From the NCBI RefSeq assembly GCF_014898815.1, contig NW_026515540.1:1612001-1676000 (forward strand): 64,000 nucleotides of DNA. Direction: 5' to 3'. Origin of the DNA: Panonychus citri. Taxonomy: Eukaryota; Arthropoda; Arachnida; Trombidiformes; Tetranychidae. The translations under genes and the position numbers were made by a program. Positions 11,643-24,305 of the stretch are shown piece after piece (position 1 is the first letter of the stretch; each line of letters opens with the position of its first letter). The notes beneath the pieces are model-generated. The model did no database searches. It was not told the DNA's origin and saw only the letters and a program-made list of their open reading frames with translations.

Positions 11643-12812
11643 CAGTAAACGTTAATAATCTCGTAAAGGTTATTTGAATTCCTGCATTTTGATTGAGGGA
11701 GAAGAAAGAAAAAACTTACACAGGTAACCAGACATTTTGACAGACATAGAAAAGCAGAAAAAGGGCCAGGTATTTTTCAATAGAAAAAGATAATTCAATT
11801 TATTGTTGACGATATTTTCAGAAAGTGTTATTCAAATTAAGACGATGAGAAGATAAAATGAATGAAGATTATCATTGTTGTATCGATTAGCACAAAGAAA
11901 TCGTTTCTTTTATTATATTAGAGTTTCAGTTTGTTGGAAGTTATTTTTCTTATAATAATCATACAATCGCAATTGATCAATCAAAAAAAATTGAGATGAT
12001 GAAAAGAAAGAGACTAATTAAGGTGGGTGGTATTAAATAGTTTCCATTTCCTGTTGAGTTTTTGTTATCCGGTATTTCAGAGGTCCTGAAATTTTTTCTC
12101 ATTTAAGAGACTGATCTGAGAAAATCAGCCCATCGAAATAACTTCGCATTAAAAAGGGTGTAACTCTTAAAAAGGAAATTGAACTTTATCATGATTAAAT
12201 TAGCTCCAAGATCTAAACAATCAATTTAATTTTCTTTGCTCAAGATATTCCAACTTTGATATTTCCATCTGCTTTATTGATAATTAATTCAATTCAATCT
12301 AAGATTAGAGTTTATTGAGCTTCCAAGTTTTCAATTTGATCATTTCAATTAATCTTATTTCTTATTGTTTCTTTTTATCTTTTCAGCAAAACTTTTCTAA
12401 TAACCTGGAGCCTTATTATATGACACCGAGTCCAGATTCACCTGAAACTTGGTCAACTCAAGCTTCATCTCCTCAAGGAATCAACGATTGGCATGATGCT
12501 ACAATTTATTCCACTTTACCTTCAACAACAGCAGCAACAATATCAACAACCAATGGTCAACATCAAATTATTGCTCAACAACCACAACCACAACAACAAC
12601 ATCATCATCATCAAATTCACCACACACTGCCACCATTGTCACAACAACAACAACAACAACAACAGCAACAACTTCATCAACATCAATTGATATCAGAATT
12701 AACTAATTCTCAGCAAATCATGACAACGATAACTGAACCCATGCTAACGGAGATGATATCAATTAACCACCGAGAACCAAATATCAATCAAACTGCTGCT
12801 GTTTTCATTTAA
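4621..12812 (+). CDS. N: Notch receptor, left copy, reading frame broken by small indels
   Basis: Exons by comparison with the right copy are 4621-5802, 5925-6124, 6227-10813 and 12387-12812; splice sites and phases match. Domain order is Notch: signal peptide, EGF repeats, two clear LNR modules, NOD/NODP, membrane segment, RAM (WFPEGF), ankyrin repeats and a Gln/Asn-rich tail with a final ETWSTQASSPQG segment. Compared with the right arm it lacks 1-4 bases at about 4879, 5319, 5332, 5364, 5426, 5688, 7891, 7908, 8070, 8425, 8536 and 9288, and most of these shift the frame. It keeps the correct sequence at sites where the right copy is broken (6590-6680 and 7583-7610). Either it is a young decayed duplicate or the indels are consensus errors. 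As written it cannot encode a full receptor. Confidence 0.85.
10814..12386 (+). other. Intron 3 of left Notch copy, diverged from its partner
   Basis: This 1573-bp intron lies between phase-0 sites (ATG|GTAAAT and TTTTCAG|CAA). Its first 170 bases match the right copy closely. The rest shares only ordered short words with the right intron, such as GCATATGG, CCCACTGCT, CTTCTACTTCTCCC and TTGGCCTTCGGTC, which shows real homology with heavy divergence. A pure (AG)15 tract sits at 11611-11640. No coding frame was recognised in it. Confidence 0.75.
11611..11640. repeat. (AG)n microsatellite in left Notch intron 3
   Basis: A pure AG run of 30 bp that has no counterpart in the homologous intron of the right Notch copy. 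Confidence 0.95.
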
Positions 12813-15800
12813 ATTAATTAATATGGTTAAATTTTTGTATCAAATTTGTAAAAAAAAATTAATCGTAACTGTTTCCTTCCAAATGAAATTATTATCATGT
12901 AAAAAGCGATGAACAATTGGATTAATCAATCCACAATTAACTATTTATATCTAACTGTAAATTAAACAATCCTTTTTGGGATTTTAAACATAACTTTTGC
13001 TTAGTTTCATCTAAATTCATTTCATTAAATGGTTTCTACTTACAAATAACTATCGGTTAATTATAGTTAATTGTTGTCAACAATTGCCTGAGAAAGTTTC
13101 AATTATTTTGACAGCTAAAGGCTTAACAATTAACATAAAATTTGACTATCGCAGAGATTATCAAATTGTTTGAGAAGAAAATGATTAACTAATTGTTACA
13201 AGTTATCAAGATCAAAATAAATAAACATTTCTCCAAAATTTGACGGTTAATTGTGGTGATAATTAGTTAACTGTTAGAGTGGGAAGCAATCAACTAATTA
13301 ATCAGTTAAATTTTAAAAACAAGATAAAGTCCATTTAGTAAAACGCAATAGATTCACAATCAATTGGCCTGAGTGTTGACAATTAAAGTTTCAAAAGTGC
13401 AGTTGACATTGAAACCATTTAAACTGCTAAAATTAAACAATTAACAAGTTCTAATCACAATTATAATTAACTGAATTTCTTCTAATTCCTTGATGTTGTT
13501 GATTGTTATGGTGATGGTTCATGTTAATCATGTCTAAATCAGATTCACAATAAGGAACTGAATCAGCGGCGATTTTCATTCCGATGATCAACTAATTATA
13601 ACAAGTGATGTATTAATAAATCAAATAAATAAACAAACGTTTTTCCCAAAGAATCAATTTAATTGTGATGGTAATTAGTTAAAGTGTGAGAGTAAAATAA
13701 AAACCAATTAATTGTATAGCTAAAACCAAAGCAACAAAGTAGCAACAATTAGCGATCAAGTTTTAAATATCTCGTCTACGAATTAAGTTAGTTAAGGAAA
13801 ACTTAATTGACCTTTATCGTATTCAAATCATAATTAATTGTTAAAACTCCTTGGATAAAATTAAGATTATCAAATGAAATGAAATTAAGCTCAAGCAATA
13901 CAATTACAAATGTAAAATTAATTTGATTCACTCAACAATCAGATGGGAATAATTAATATTAGTTTCCAGGTAAGTTTTCAATTCTTGTAAGTTGCAACTG
14001 AAGACAATCAAATTAAAAATGTTGATTAATTTAATTGAATATTGAATTATTATTGATAATTACCAGAAAGCAGAAATGATCAGACAATTAATTTTAATCA
14101 CAAAATCTTTTGGCGTTCGTGGCCATTGATTTATCATGGATAACAATTAATCATTTTTTAAATATTGTCTCATATTACTTGAATTGTATTTTAATTACTA
14201 ATCACAATAATTCAAAATCAAAAGTGATTAAACAAATTGTAAAATAAAACTTTTGATTAACTTCTCGTGACTCTACTCATTTATCAAATCAATCACTAAT
14301 TATATCAATAAAAACAACAATTAAGCCCTTTAAAAGTCAACCATTGCTATCAAATTAATCCAATAAACAATTAATAAGTTAAAATTTCTCATTAATTGTC
14401 TCAAAAATTAAGTAAATCAAATTGGTAAACAATTAAGTTAATTTCACATGTGAAAATTTTTCTTAAATCAAACAAGATCAAGATCAAAAATTAACGAAAT
14501 TGTTAAAATCAGAAAAAATCAAATTCGAGAAAAAAAAACTCACCAAGAATCAAGAATTAAATGAAACTAAATCTCCTTGGATTTAAAACAATTCATATCA
14601 TCCGATTAGTAGGATAATCTCAACAATAATCTTTGTAACAATTTAATTAAATAAATAATAAAAGAATCAAAAATAAACAATTAATCAGTCTTGTTAATCA
14701 AGATCATCAAAGCTCATCATTAATCAAGGAAAAATAAAACCTTACAAGGATTGATTCATTTTCTCATGTGTTTATAATCTCGTAATTTCAATGAATGAAA
14801 ATGAACAGAAAATGATATCTGCTTATCTTCATGACGATGAAGATAATAATAATGATGATGATGATGATGATGGGAGAAATTGTATAAGCGAAACTAATGA
14901 TTACTACAGATTTAAATTGTGTATCCTGTTTAATGTTGTTGTTTTTTCCCATAGGAAAGGAAATGAGACAATGAGAAAGTAAAAATCACAACATTAACTT
15001 AGTTGTCTTCACTTGTCTCTGTCGCTTGTTTATCATCATCATCATCATTCATCAGCTTTGTTATATCATCTTAATTGCTTGTCTATCGAGCTGTTCAATT
15101 GTTAGCAGTGCGACCAATTTAATTACAAAGGTAAAATGTTATTACAATTGGAACGATCGGTTTTCCATTAAATTGTATGCTAATCAACCTTAAAAAACTT
15201 CAATTCAATCAACAATTAGATTAAATTGTGATAATTTGTATTCAACGATCGTAATTTTAATTTGATTAGATTATAATTTCCAAATGATTAAAACTTTATT
15301 GTGACTTTTTGTTTTCAGGGTTTATTGTTACTTTGATTTTATGTTTTGTTTTTTTGAGGTAAATTAATTGTTGATTGTAATTATTTGCTCGGGTGATTAT
15401 CGTTATGATTAGCTGGATTTAGTTGTTAGTTTTAATTTTCCCAGGATGGTTAATGATAATGATTATTATTATTAAGTATCTAATCAAGGTGAAATAGGAA
15501 TCAAATTAATTCTTAATGGTCAATCTGGTTGGTAAGAGACTAACTTGAGATTAACTGATTAAGATAAACATTTAATTTGGATTAAATTGTGATAACCGTG
15601 TATTTTATTTTCTATCGCAATCAATAGATTGTTGAAGATTTTAGTTTCATGTTTTTTTAAAATCTAAATTTAATTATTTTATAAATTGATACGAAATTTA
15701 CATTTGCATTCAATTGCGTTTTAATTTTCTTTACAATAAATTATCATTCTGATTGATTCAGTTGTGAATGAATATGAAAAATTTACAATGTTTATCGAAA

Positions 15801-15816
15801 CAAAAATTAACTCATC
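12811..15816. other. Loop between the two Notch arms
   Basis: About 3.0 kb of very AT-rich DNA lies between the two stop codons. The 3' untranslated regions of both Notch copies must lie here, and they show no convincing similarity to each other. The only coding-like content is the short Notch remnant at 13483-13564. A GAT-rich frame near 14791-14982 has no recognisable domain. Confidence 0.7.
13483..13564 (-). pseudogene. Third, decayed fragment of Notch exon 3
   Basis: The core 13513-13564 matches 20224-20275 of the right copy at 50 of 52 positions. The match extends with one added codon to 13483 (partner 20197-20205 region). Read on the minus strand it gives DSVPYCESDLDMINMNH, against DSAPYCESDSDMINMNH in both full copies, and then HHNNQQHQGI against QQQAQHQGI. 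Weaker similarity may run to about 13590. The frame is kept across the extra codon. It corresponds to the stretch just before the ankyrin repeats and lies in the same orientation as the right copy. No further Notch coding sequence was seen around it. Confidence 0.75.
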
Positions 15817-15962
15817 AAATGAAAACAGCAGCAGTTTGATTGATATTTGGTTCTCGGTGGTTAATTGATATCATCTCCGTTAGCATGGGTTCAGTTATCG
15901 TTGTCATGATTTGCTGAGAATTAGTTAATTCTGATATCAATTGATGTTGATGAAGTTGTTGC

Positions 15963-16001
<39 letters not shown>

Positions 16002-19000
16002 GACAATGGTGGCAGTGTGTGGTGAATTTGATGATGATGATGTTGTTGTTGTGGTTGTGGTTGTTGAGCAATAATTTGATGTTGACCATTGGTTGTTGAT
16101 ATTGTTGCTGCTGTTGTTGAAGGTAAAGTGGAATAAATTGTAGCATCATGCCAATCGTTGATTCCTTGAGGAGATGAAGCTTGAGTTGACCAAGTTTCAG
16201 GTGAATCTGGACTCGGTGTCATATAATAAGGCTCCAGGTTATTAGAAAAGTTTTGCTGAAAAGATAAAAAGAAACAATGAGAAATAAGATTAAATGAGAT
16301 TAAATCCAAATTTGATTATTCTAATTAAACATTATAAAGATTTTCTCAGATCAATTTTCTCGAGTAAAAATGTCACAGCCTCTAATCTACCGGATAACAG
16401 AAGCCAAACAGGAAATGAAAGAATCTTAACCCACCTCCTCCCTCTTTCTTTTCTCAGCATCTCTCCATCATCTTCGTCTTATGTATCATTACATCTTCAT
16501 CTTATTCTCAGAAATTTTCAAGTTCGTTAATAAAAAACGTAGCTACTGAATCTCTGTTACGGCGATAATGATGATTTACTTTACTCCTGACCTTTTTTTC
16601 TCAAGCTCATCTTCATCTTTTATCTTCTCTCTTTCTTCTTCATCATCTTTATCTTTCTCTTTCCATGTTTCTTTTATTTGTTATTTAATTCTCTCCCACG
16701 CTCAGACTTATTTCTAAAAAAGTTATTTTCATTTCGTTCGCTTTTTTTAAGTATCTTTAAGTAGTTACAACTAATAAACATTGTCGTTCACAATAATACT
16801 TATAATATCTTAGTTAACGCTTTCTTTGTTCATGCTAAGTAATTTAAGAATCTGAGTCAACATGAACCATTGATTGTCATGAAATTGGATACCAATTGTA
16901 ATTCTTAAAATTAATCAAAACAATAATGGAAAGCATAGCCTTAATTGATTCAATTCATTTTTCTCTTCCATCAATACACAATCAACTTTTTTAGCTTCTC
17001 AATGGCAAGTGAAATGAGAGATAACTCACTTGTGACCAGAAACTCATTCACAATGGCACACACACTATGATTAAGACAATTGATGAGAGAGTAAATTTTA
17101 AGATTATCATCATGATTGGAGTTGGTTAAGTAACAATAGTCTTTATGTCAAGAGAAAAATTTATTTCTCTATTTATCTTGATAGAAAAAAAAATACGATC
17201 GATTCTGTGTAGAGAAAAACTATTTGACCCTTTGCAATGCTCTTTGTGCTGTCAAGCTGATGATAAGTTTGGTTGTTGTCGTTGCAAGTTGTTTGCTCTA
17301 GAAAATGAGAAGAAAATGATAAGAAAGAGAAGAAAGAAAAAGAGGAATTCAAAATGACCTTTATCGTCTTTTCTCTTGCATTAGCTTCTTGCCCTCTTCT
17401 TAGTAACGTTAACCTCTAAACCATAATTCCCTCTTCATTTCGACCTTATTATTAGTCTAACCCGCGTCCTGTTCTTTCTTTTTGTTATCATCTCATTTCT
17501 TCTTTGTGTCCAGACTTTTCAACTCTCGGTCAAAAACATCAAGTTTCTTCCAATCTTCTCTCTTTTTTCTCTGTTGCAATTTTCTTAAAAATTGTAATGT
17601 GAGCAGAGAAAATACTAAAAAAGAAAGACAAGTAAGAGAAATTTGTAAGAGAGTGAGGAAAGAACCATCAACCGACCGAAGGCCAAAATCGGGAGAAGTA
17701 GAAGTTGATGATGATGAGGGGTGGGGAGGGAAAATTACACTGGGTAAGGTAAAGGAGCAGTGGGCTAGAAGTTGGTCTTCCATATGCCGTTCGTGTTGGT
17801 AGAGAAGGAAATGATATTGGTGATGATGATGGAGGGAGAATATATTAGGGGAGAGGGTTTATAGTAGAAAGAAGAAGAGGGAATGGAGAGAAAGAGGACA
17901 AGTTGAAGAAAGTAAATATTTTTCATCATCTTCTCTTTCTTTTTTATACTCTCTGGTTGGGACAAAATGGCGAATGAATCGAAAGTGGATTTTGATCTGT
18001 TAGCCTTGATCAACAAAGATAAATTTAATCTATTATAGTGAAAGTTGCCTAACATTTAAATTGACCTGAAAAAGTGAAGAAACTGTTTTTATATAATGAT
18101 GAATAAATTTACCATATTATTATTATGATGATGATGATTGTTGTTATTATTTCTTGGTAAAGTATTGTATCCAGTGAAATTAATTTGTTGTTGTTGTTGC
18201 AATTGATTTTGTGATTGTTGTTGTTGTTGTTGTTGATGATGATGATGATGAGATAAACTTGATTGTCTTTGGTGTTTATTAGTTGTAGTTATAACATCAT
18301 AAATTGGTTGAGATGATTGTTTTTGATGTTTAATTAATGTCGATGAATTATTATTTTTATTCACAGAAGAAGAAATATTTGATTTGTGTTGTGATGATTG
18401 TTGGAGTTGTTGTTGTTGTTGTTGAGAGTGAACTTGTTGTTGGGAAGGTGGAGTTGGAGGTGGTTGAGTTAAAGGTGTTGTTGGTGCTGTTGTCTGATGA
18501 TGTGGTGGTGATAAGAGAGATGAAGGTGTATGAGGAGAAAGAAGATGCGGTGATGGATTAGTGACATAACTATGAGGAGGTGATAGAGGAAAATTATGTT
18601 GTGGAGATGATAATGTAAGATAGTCATAGTGATTAAGAAAAGATTGTTGATTAATAATCAATTGTGCTTGTGTGGTTGATGGTTGGACTGATGTTGTATT
18701 TGGTGGTAAATTAATTGGATGTTGCGTGTTAATATTAAGAAGTGTATTTCTTTGTGGTAGTGTAGGTGGTAATTGATGTTGAATCTGTTGAATCTGTTGA
18801 ATTTGCTGTTGTTGGATTTGAATTGGCTGTAATTGATTATTTATTTGTTGATTTTGTAGATTTTGTTGTTGTTGTTGTTGTTGTATCGATGATTGAACTT
18901 GTTGTTCAATTGTTTGTTGATGATTATTTACCTGAATAGTTTCTTGTTTAATTTGACTTTCATTTGGATGTTGTGTCACTAAAACATGATTAGGTTGTGG

Positions 19001-22000
19001 ATGAGATTCAATTTGAACTGTTAATTGTTGTGGTTGTTTTATTGGTGTTGTAGGAGTTGATGGTGATGGTGATGGTTGATTAACATTGATATTATTTTGT
19101 ATCATATTTGTTGATTGCATCTTATTTGTTTGTTGATTAGATTTTTGTGATGAATATGGTTGATGAGAATTTGTTTTAGCTGCTTTTCTTGATCGACTTG
19201 CTTTTAATGTTCCATTATTATTAGAATTACCATTAGAATTATTATTTAAATTGCTGTTTGCATTAGAATGTGATCTTTTAAGAGTTGATGAATTAAAGTT
19301 TTCTTGAGCTTTTTGAATATTTGATGATTGTGATTGTGGTGTTGATGGAGTCGTTGGAAGCGGTGGTAGTTGTTTATTTTGTGAATTTGATGAAGATGAT
19401 GATTGTTGTTGTTGTTGTTGTTGTTGTGATGACGATGAGTGAGATTGAGATTGATCTTGTTTATAAGTATCGAGTAAGTTGACAATATCTTTGTGCATTC
19501 TTTCCTCAGCGACATCCCGAGGATATCGATCCATATGATCGGTAATATCTTTGTTGGCCGAGTTTTCCAATAAAACTCTAACTGCTTGGCAAGATCCTTC
19601 TCGAGCAGCTAAAAAGAGAGGAGTACATTCTTCGTGATCTTGAGCATCTCTATTAGCATTATTACGAAGTAACAAACGAACAGCATCAACGTTATTAACC
19701 GAAGCAGCCCAATGAAGAGCAGTTCGTCCTTTCTCATCACAAGCATTAACATCAGCTTCGGCTTGAATTAGATCGTTCAACATTCCTTCACAAGCTAATC
19801 GAGCGGCTAAAATAAGGGGAGTTGTCCCATCATGAGTTTTAGCATTTAATTCAGTTGCTCGATTTCTCAATAGTAATTCAAAAACACCTCTTGCATCAGC
19901 GCCAATTGCTGTGTGAAGTGGTGTTCGTCCAGTTGAGTCTGTCGCATTACAATTAGCACCAGCGGCTAACAAACGTTTAGCTGCATCAGCACGGGCATGT
20001 CGAGCTGCTAAATGTAAACATGTTTCTCCAGTTTTCTCAGCAATTTTATTGATATCTTTTTGCTCTTGGAGTAATTTCTTGAAGCTTTCGTCTGAATTTG
20101 TTGTTGTTGTTGATGATGATGATGATGAACCATGATGATCATTGATATTTGGAGACATTATCATCATAATATCATCATTAACCGAGTTTGTTGTTGTAAT
20201 TCCTTGGTGTTGTGCTTGTTGTTGATGGTTCATGTTAATCATGTCTGAATCAGATTCACAATAAGGAGCTGAATCGCCATAAGCTGAAAATACCATTAAA
20301 GCGGTTAATCCATCAGGTCCAACAATATTTTCATTATCTTCCATTAAACAATCACCGGAATCAGGACTCATTGGAGTAACTCCACCACCATTATTGTATG
20401 GTAATAATTCAGTTTTAATTAGTGGAGGAGGGATAATTTGAGTGGTATCACCAGTATAAGCTTCATAATGATGTTGAATATTAGTCCAAGCACGAGGATC
20501 ATGAGGTTCTTCATAAATTGTTTCAGTTTTTGTCTCAATTGATGTAACACTTGTTTTAGCTGAACAATCTTTAACCATTCGTAGTTCTTGTCCATCATAA
20601 TAATGACTTTGATTGTAGTTATTGGAACGACCATTGAAACGTTGAAGTGAATTACTTTGAAAAGCTGAATTTCTTCTACCACCATGATTACTATGATTAG
20701 AGTTTTTATTGCGATGATTTCTTCCGAAATCTCCTGATGCTGCAGCACAAGTAGAAACTGATCTCTGATATCCACCACCATCATTTTCTCCACTCTCTCC
20801 ATCTCTTCTTCTTCTATCATCACCTCTTTCTCCTCCTCCTCCTCCTCTCCCTGATCCTGATCCTCTTCCAATGGTTGTGAAACCTTCAGGGAACCAAGTG
20901 ATTGTCCCACCAACTTTAGATTTACCATTAACCTTAACAATAACTTGGATCAACATGGCAGAAATCAAACAAGCTCCGATAAGACAACCAGAAACAAGAG
21001 TCCAAGAGGGTCGATAATCATCAGAAGTTTTTTCTCCATCACCATAAGGAAGTAAATCTGATGGATTGAAGGCTGATTGAACTTTCACAACTGATAGAGC
21101 TTGGAACATACTTGGTTGACCCATGTCTTTACCACGACTTTCAAGTGCAGCGAAAAAGTTGGCCAACGATGATGCATCTTCGTAACAATTAGGATAACAA
21201 ATACTATTGTCAATAATCAACGAGAGATTGGACCAAGTTTCACCCGTCGAAGTGTAATAAGGTTGAATTTCCTTTTCACTTGAACCCATTCGTCTTCTTA
21301 TTCTTAGAATGACTCCGAGATTCGAGACAATTCGCAGGAATGATGATAATTTAACATTATCATTGATTAAATCGTTATAAGGCATATCAACAACGATGAA
21401 TAACTCACCACGACCAAGAACCCGATGTCCAGTGAAACAATCTAATCCATCGTAACCACATTCAGATGAATCACAACCACTATCACAAAAACCATTTCCA
21501 TAGTTTTCCAAACAATAATAATCATTTTTCTCGTTACATTTACTTCCTCCTTCTCCTTTTCCTCCTCCTCTTCTTCTTTCTGATCCACTTTTACCAACTT
21601 CAGGGAAGAAAGCAGGTAAACTGGAACTACGATTGGAAGGTGATGAAGGCGATGAAGGTGATGATGAGGATGGAGATGATGGTGATGAATCCTTGTTATC
21701 ATTAACACAATCTCTTCCATCAAATAAACAGGCTCGATTGTTACATTCTTCATTACAAATACCATTTGAGAATCGAGACCAACAGAAAGAAGGTGAAGAA
21801 CAATTCGACCAGGGGTTACCATTACCTAAGAAACATTCTTCTTTATTTGGACATTGTGGATGACAACTATGTCTCAAACAATCAATTTCTTCTTCTTTTA
21901 CTTTTGGACGATTATTATTATTATTGTTATTAGATGAAGATGAAGATGATGATGAACGATCACAACGATAACTTCCATGTAAATTGACACATTTATCATT

Positions 22001-24305
22001 ATATCTACAAGGATTATTGTTTCCACTTGAACATTCATCAATATCGTTTTCACAATAATGTCCCGTGAATCCGTTTACACAACTACATTGATAATCTCGG
22101 AAGTTTGTTAAAATTGTACAAGTTGCACCATTTTGACATTTGTTACCTGAACATGGATTAATTTCAGTTTCACATCTTCTCCCTGTAAATGGAACTGGAC
22201 ATAAACAAGTGAAATTGTTCACTTGATCGTAACAAGTTCCGCCATTCAACAAACTGGTCCCATGATATGGGACGAGATTAAACATTCGTTGATATTTGTT
22301 TCACAATTAATTCCGTAAATCCTGGGGACAAGAGCAAGTGTAATGAGATACTAAATTGTTACACTTTCCTCCATTAAGACAAGGTCCAGATACACATTCA
22401 TTGATGTCCGATTGACATCGTATTCCAGTGAATCCTGGTGGACAATGACAGATGAATGATCCTGCTTTTGGTCCGGTGGCACAAGTACCTCCATTGTAAC
22501 ATGGATTAGATTCACATTCATTGTAATCATTTAAACATCTTGTCCCAAAATAACCACGAGGACATGAACATTTAAATGAATTGACTAAATCATGACAAGT
22601 ACCACCATTAGCACAAGGATTAGAAGCACATTCATCAATATCAATTTCACAAGTAGGACCAGAGAAACCAGGAGGACATTCACAAGTCTATTAATGAAAA
22701 TGAAAATAAAATGAAAATAAAAATGAATTACATGTAACAATAATACAATGTACTAATACTTTCTAATGACTTTTATATTAATACTTACGAATCCGTTTAT
22801 TTTATCATGACAAGTTGCTCCATTTCTACATGGACTTGACCAACACTCATTTGTATTAATCTCACAAAGAGTTCCACTTGTACCTTTAGGACATTCACAA
22901 GCAAAACCATCAACAAGATCACGACAAGTTCCCCCATATAAACATGGATTTGATAAACATTCATTTATCTGAACTTGACAAAGTCGACCTGAAGAAATGA
23001 AATCAAATCAAATCAAATAACCAATTATAATTAACATTTTTATAATCATTATAATCATTATGATTTTTATCATCATTATATTAATAATAAGAAATTAGCT
23101 AATTAATTACCTTGATATCCTGGATCACAAGAACATGAGAATCCATCAATACGATCAATACATTTACCATGATGACAAGGTGATGAAGAACAATCATCAA
23201 TATCAATGTCACATGTTTTCCCTGAGAATCCTGGTGGACAACGACAAGTAAATCCAGCGACATCATCAACACATGAACCACCATTCAAACAGGGGGATGA
23301 GAAACAATCGTTTTCATTTTGTTCACATCGACCACCCGAGAATCCGGTTGGACAAATACATCGAAATGCATTAATCAAATCGGCACATGTACCACCATTT
23401 AAACAAGGATTGTCTGAACATTCATTTATATCGGTTTCACATTGTTCACCGGTAAATCCTTGCATACAAATACACCGATATCGTCCTCTCTCATCTAGAC
23501 AAGTTCCATCGTTTTGACAGGGAGATGAGTCACATTCGTTGATGTTTGTCTCACATCGAGCACCAGTGAAACCGATGGCACATTCACATTTAAATGACCC
23601 CGGAGTGTTGACACAACTTCCACCATGTTCACAAGGGCTTCCCGCTTCTTCACATTCATTTACATCTTCAGTGCAATAGGTGCCCTTGAAACCAGGGGGA
23701 CAAGAGCAAATATAAGTCCCATCGATGGGCGAGGTGTCACAAATGGATCCCGATTGACATGGATTGGAGGCACATGCATCATCATACTGACAGAAAAGTC
23801 CCGTTTTACCTGGTGGACATTGACAGTGAAAGGAACCAACTCGATCAATACAAGTAGCACCGTTTTGACAGGGGGAACCAATACAATCATCAATATTCTC
23901 GGAGCAATCAGGACCAGTCCAACCATTGACGCAAATACAATTGTAACCACCACGAGTATTGACACAAGTTGCTCCATTTCGACATTGAGATTGCCTTAAT
24001 GAACACTCATCAACATCAATGGAACAATAAAGTCCAGTGAATTGTGGTGTACATTGGCAAGTATAATCATTAATCCCATCGATACAAGTAGCTCCATTTT
24101 CACATAAATTATCTGCACAATCATCAATGTTGATTTCACAATTGATTCCTTCAAATCCTTTTGGACAACGAATTGGATTAGTTGAATAAGAAAAAGATGA
24201 TAAAGAAGAAGAAGAAGAAGAGGTTGAAATTGATGTCACCAAACATGATAGAAAAATGACCAAGTTCAGAATAAGAAATTGTTGTTGATAAAATTGATGA
24301 CACAT
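15815..24305 (-). CDS. N: Notch receptor, right copy, nearly intact
   Basis: Notch is a cell-surface receptor whose intracellular part, released by proteolysis, acts with CSL in the nucleus. Exons are 24305-23111, 22988-22789, 22687-18113 and 16255-15815 (phases 1, 0, 0). The start gives a typical signal peptide (LILNLVIFLSCLV); an in-frame ATG at 24356 is the alternative. About 17 EGF repeats follow, then LNR-B (PWSNC..DGRDC) and LNR-C (YGNGFC..DGLDC), a NOD region, a membrane helix (LVSGCLIGACLISAMLIQVI), RAM (TWFPEGF), about six ankyrin repeats (TGETCLHLAARHARADAAKR, MHDGTTPL-type units) and a poly-Gln tail ending ETWSTQASSPQG. Predicted length is about 2,140 residues; fly Notch has about 2,700 and 36 EGF repeats. 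Single-base contractions at about 22325, 22313 and 22252 shift the frame locally, and a -2/-1 pair near 21320-21332 garbles the NOD motif that the left copy spells FLRELSR. Confidence 0.9.
16256..18112 (-). other. Intron 3 of right Notch copy, diverged from its partner
   Basis: This 1857-bp intron sits at the same position and phase as 10814-12386. Only the outer edges match closely: about 160 bases after the donor and roughly 40 bases before the acceptor. The interior is TC- or GA-rich and shares only scattered ordered words with the left intron. Confidence 0.75.

Larger units (their letters stand above)
3856..12810 (+). repeat. Left arm of the Notch inverted duplication
   Basis: This sequence returns in reverse complement at 15817-25172. 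Three zones are visible. From 3856 to about 10982 (upstream region, exons 1-3, introns 1-2 and the first part of intron 3) identity is very high apart from small indels and one indel of about 85 bp in the TC-rich leader near 3990-4040. From about 10983 to 12340 (rest of intron 3) only scattered homologous words survive. From about 12345 to 12810 (intron end and exon 4) identity returns to essentially 100 percent, then stops at the stop codon. Confidence 0.9.

Noticed and set aside
14791..14982. 63-residue Asp-rich frame in the loop
   Set aside because: Driven by a GAT microsatellite; no domain, no splice partner.
17482..18055. Frames of about 100 residues on both strands in right Notch intron 3
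   Set aside because: They lie inside an intron, are not kept in the homologous left intron, and show no domain.
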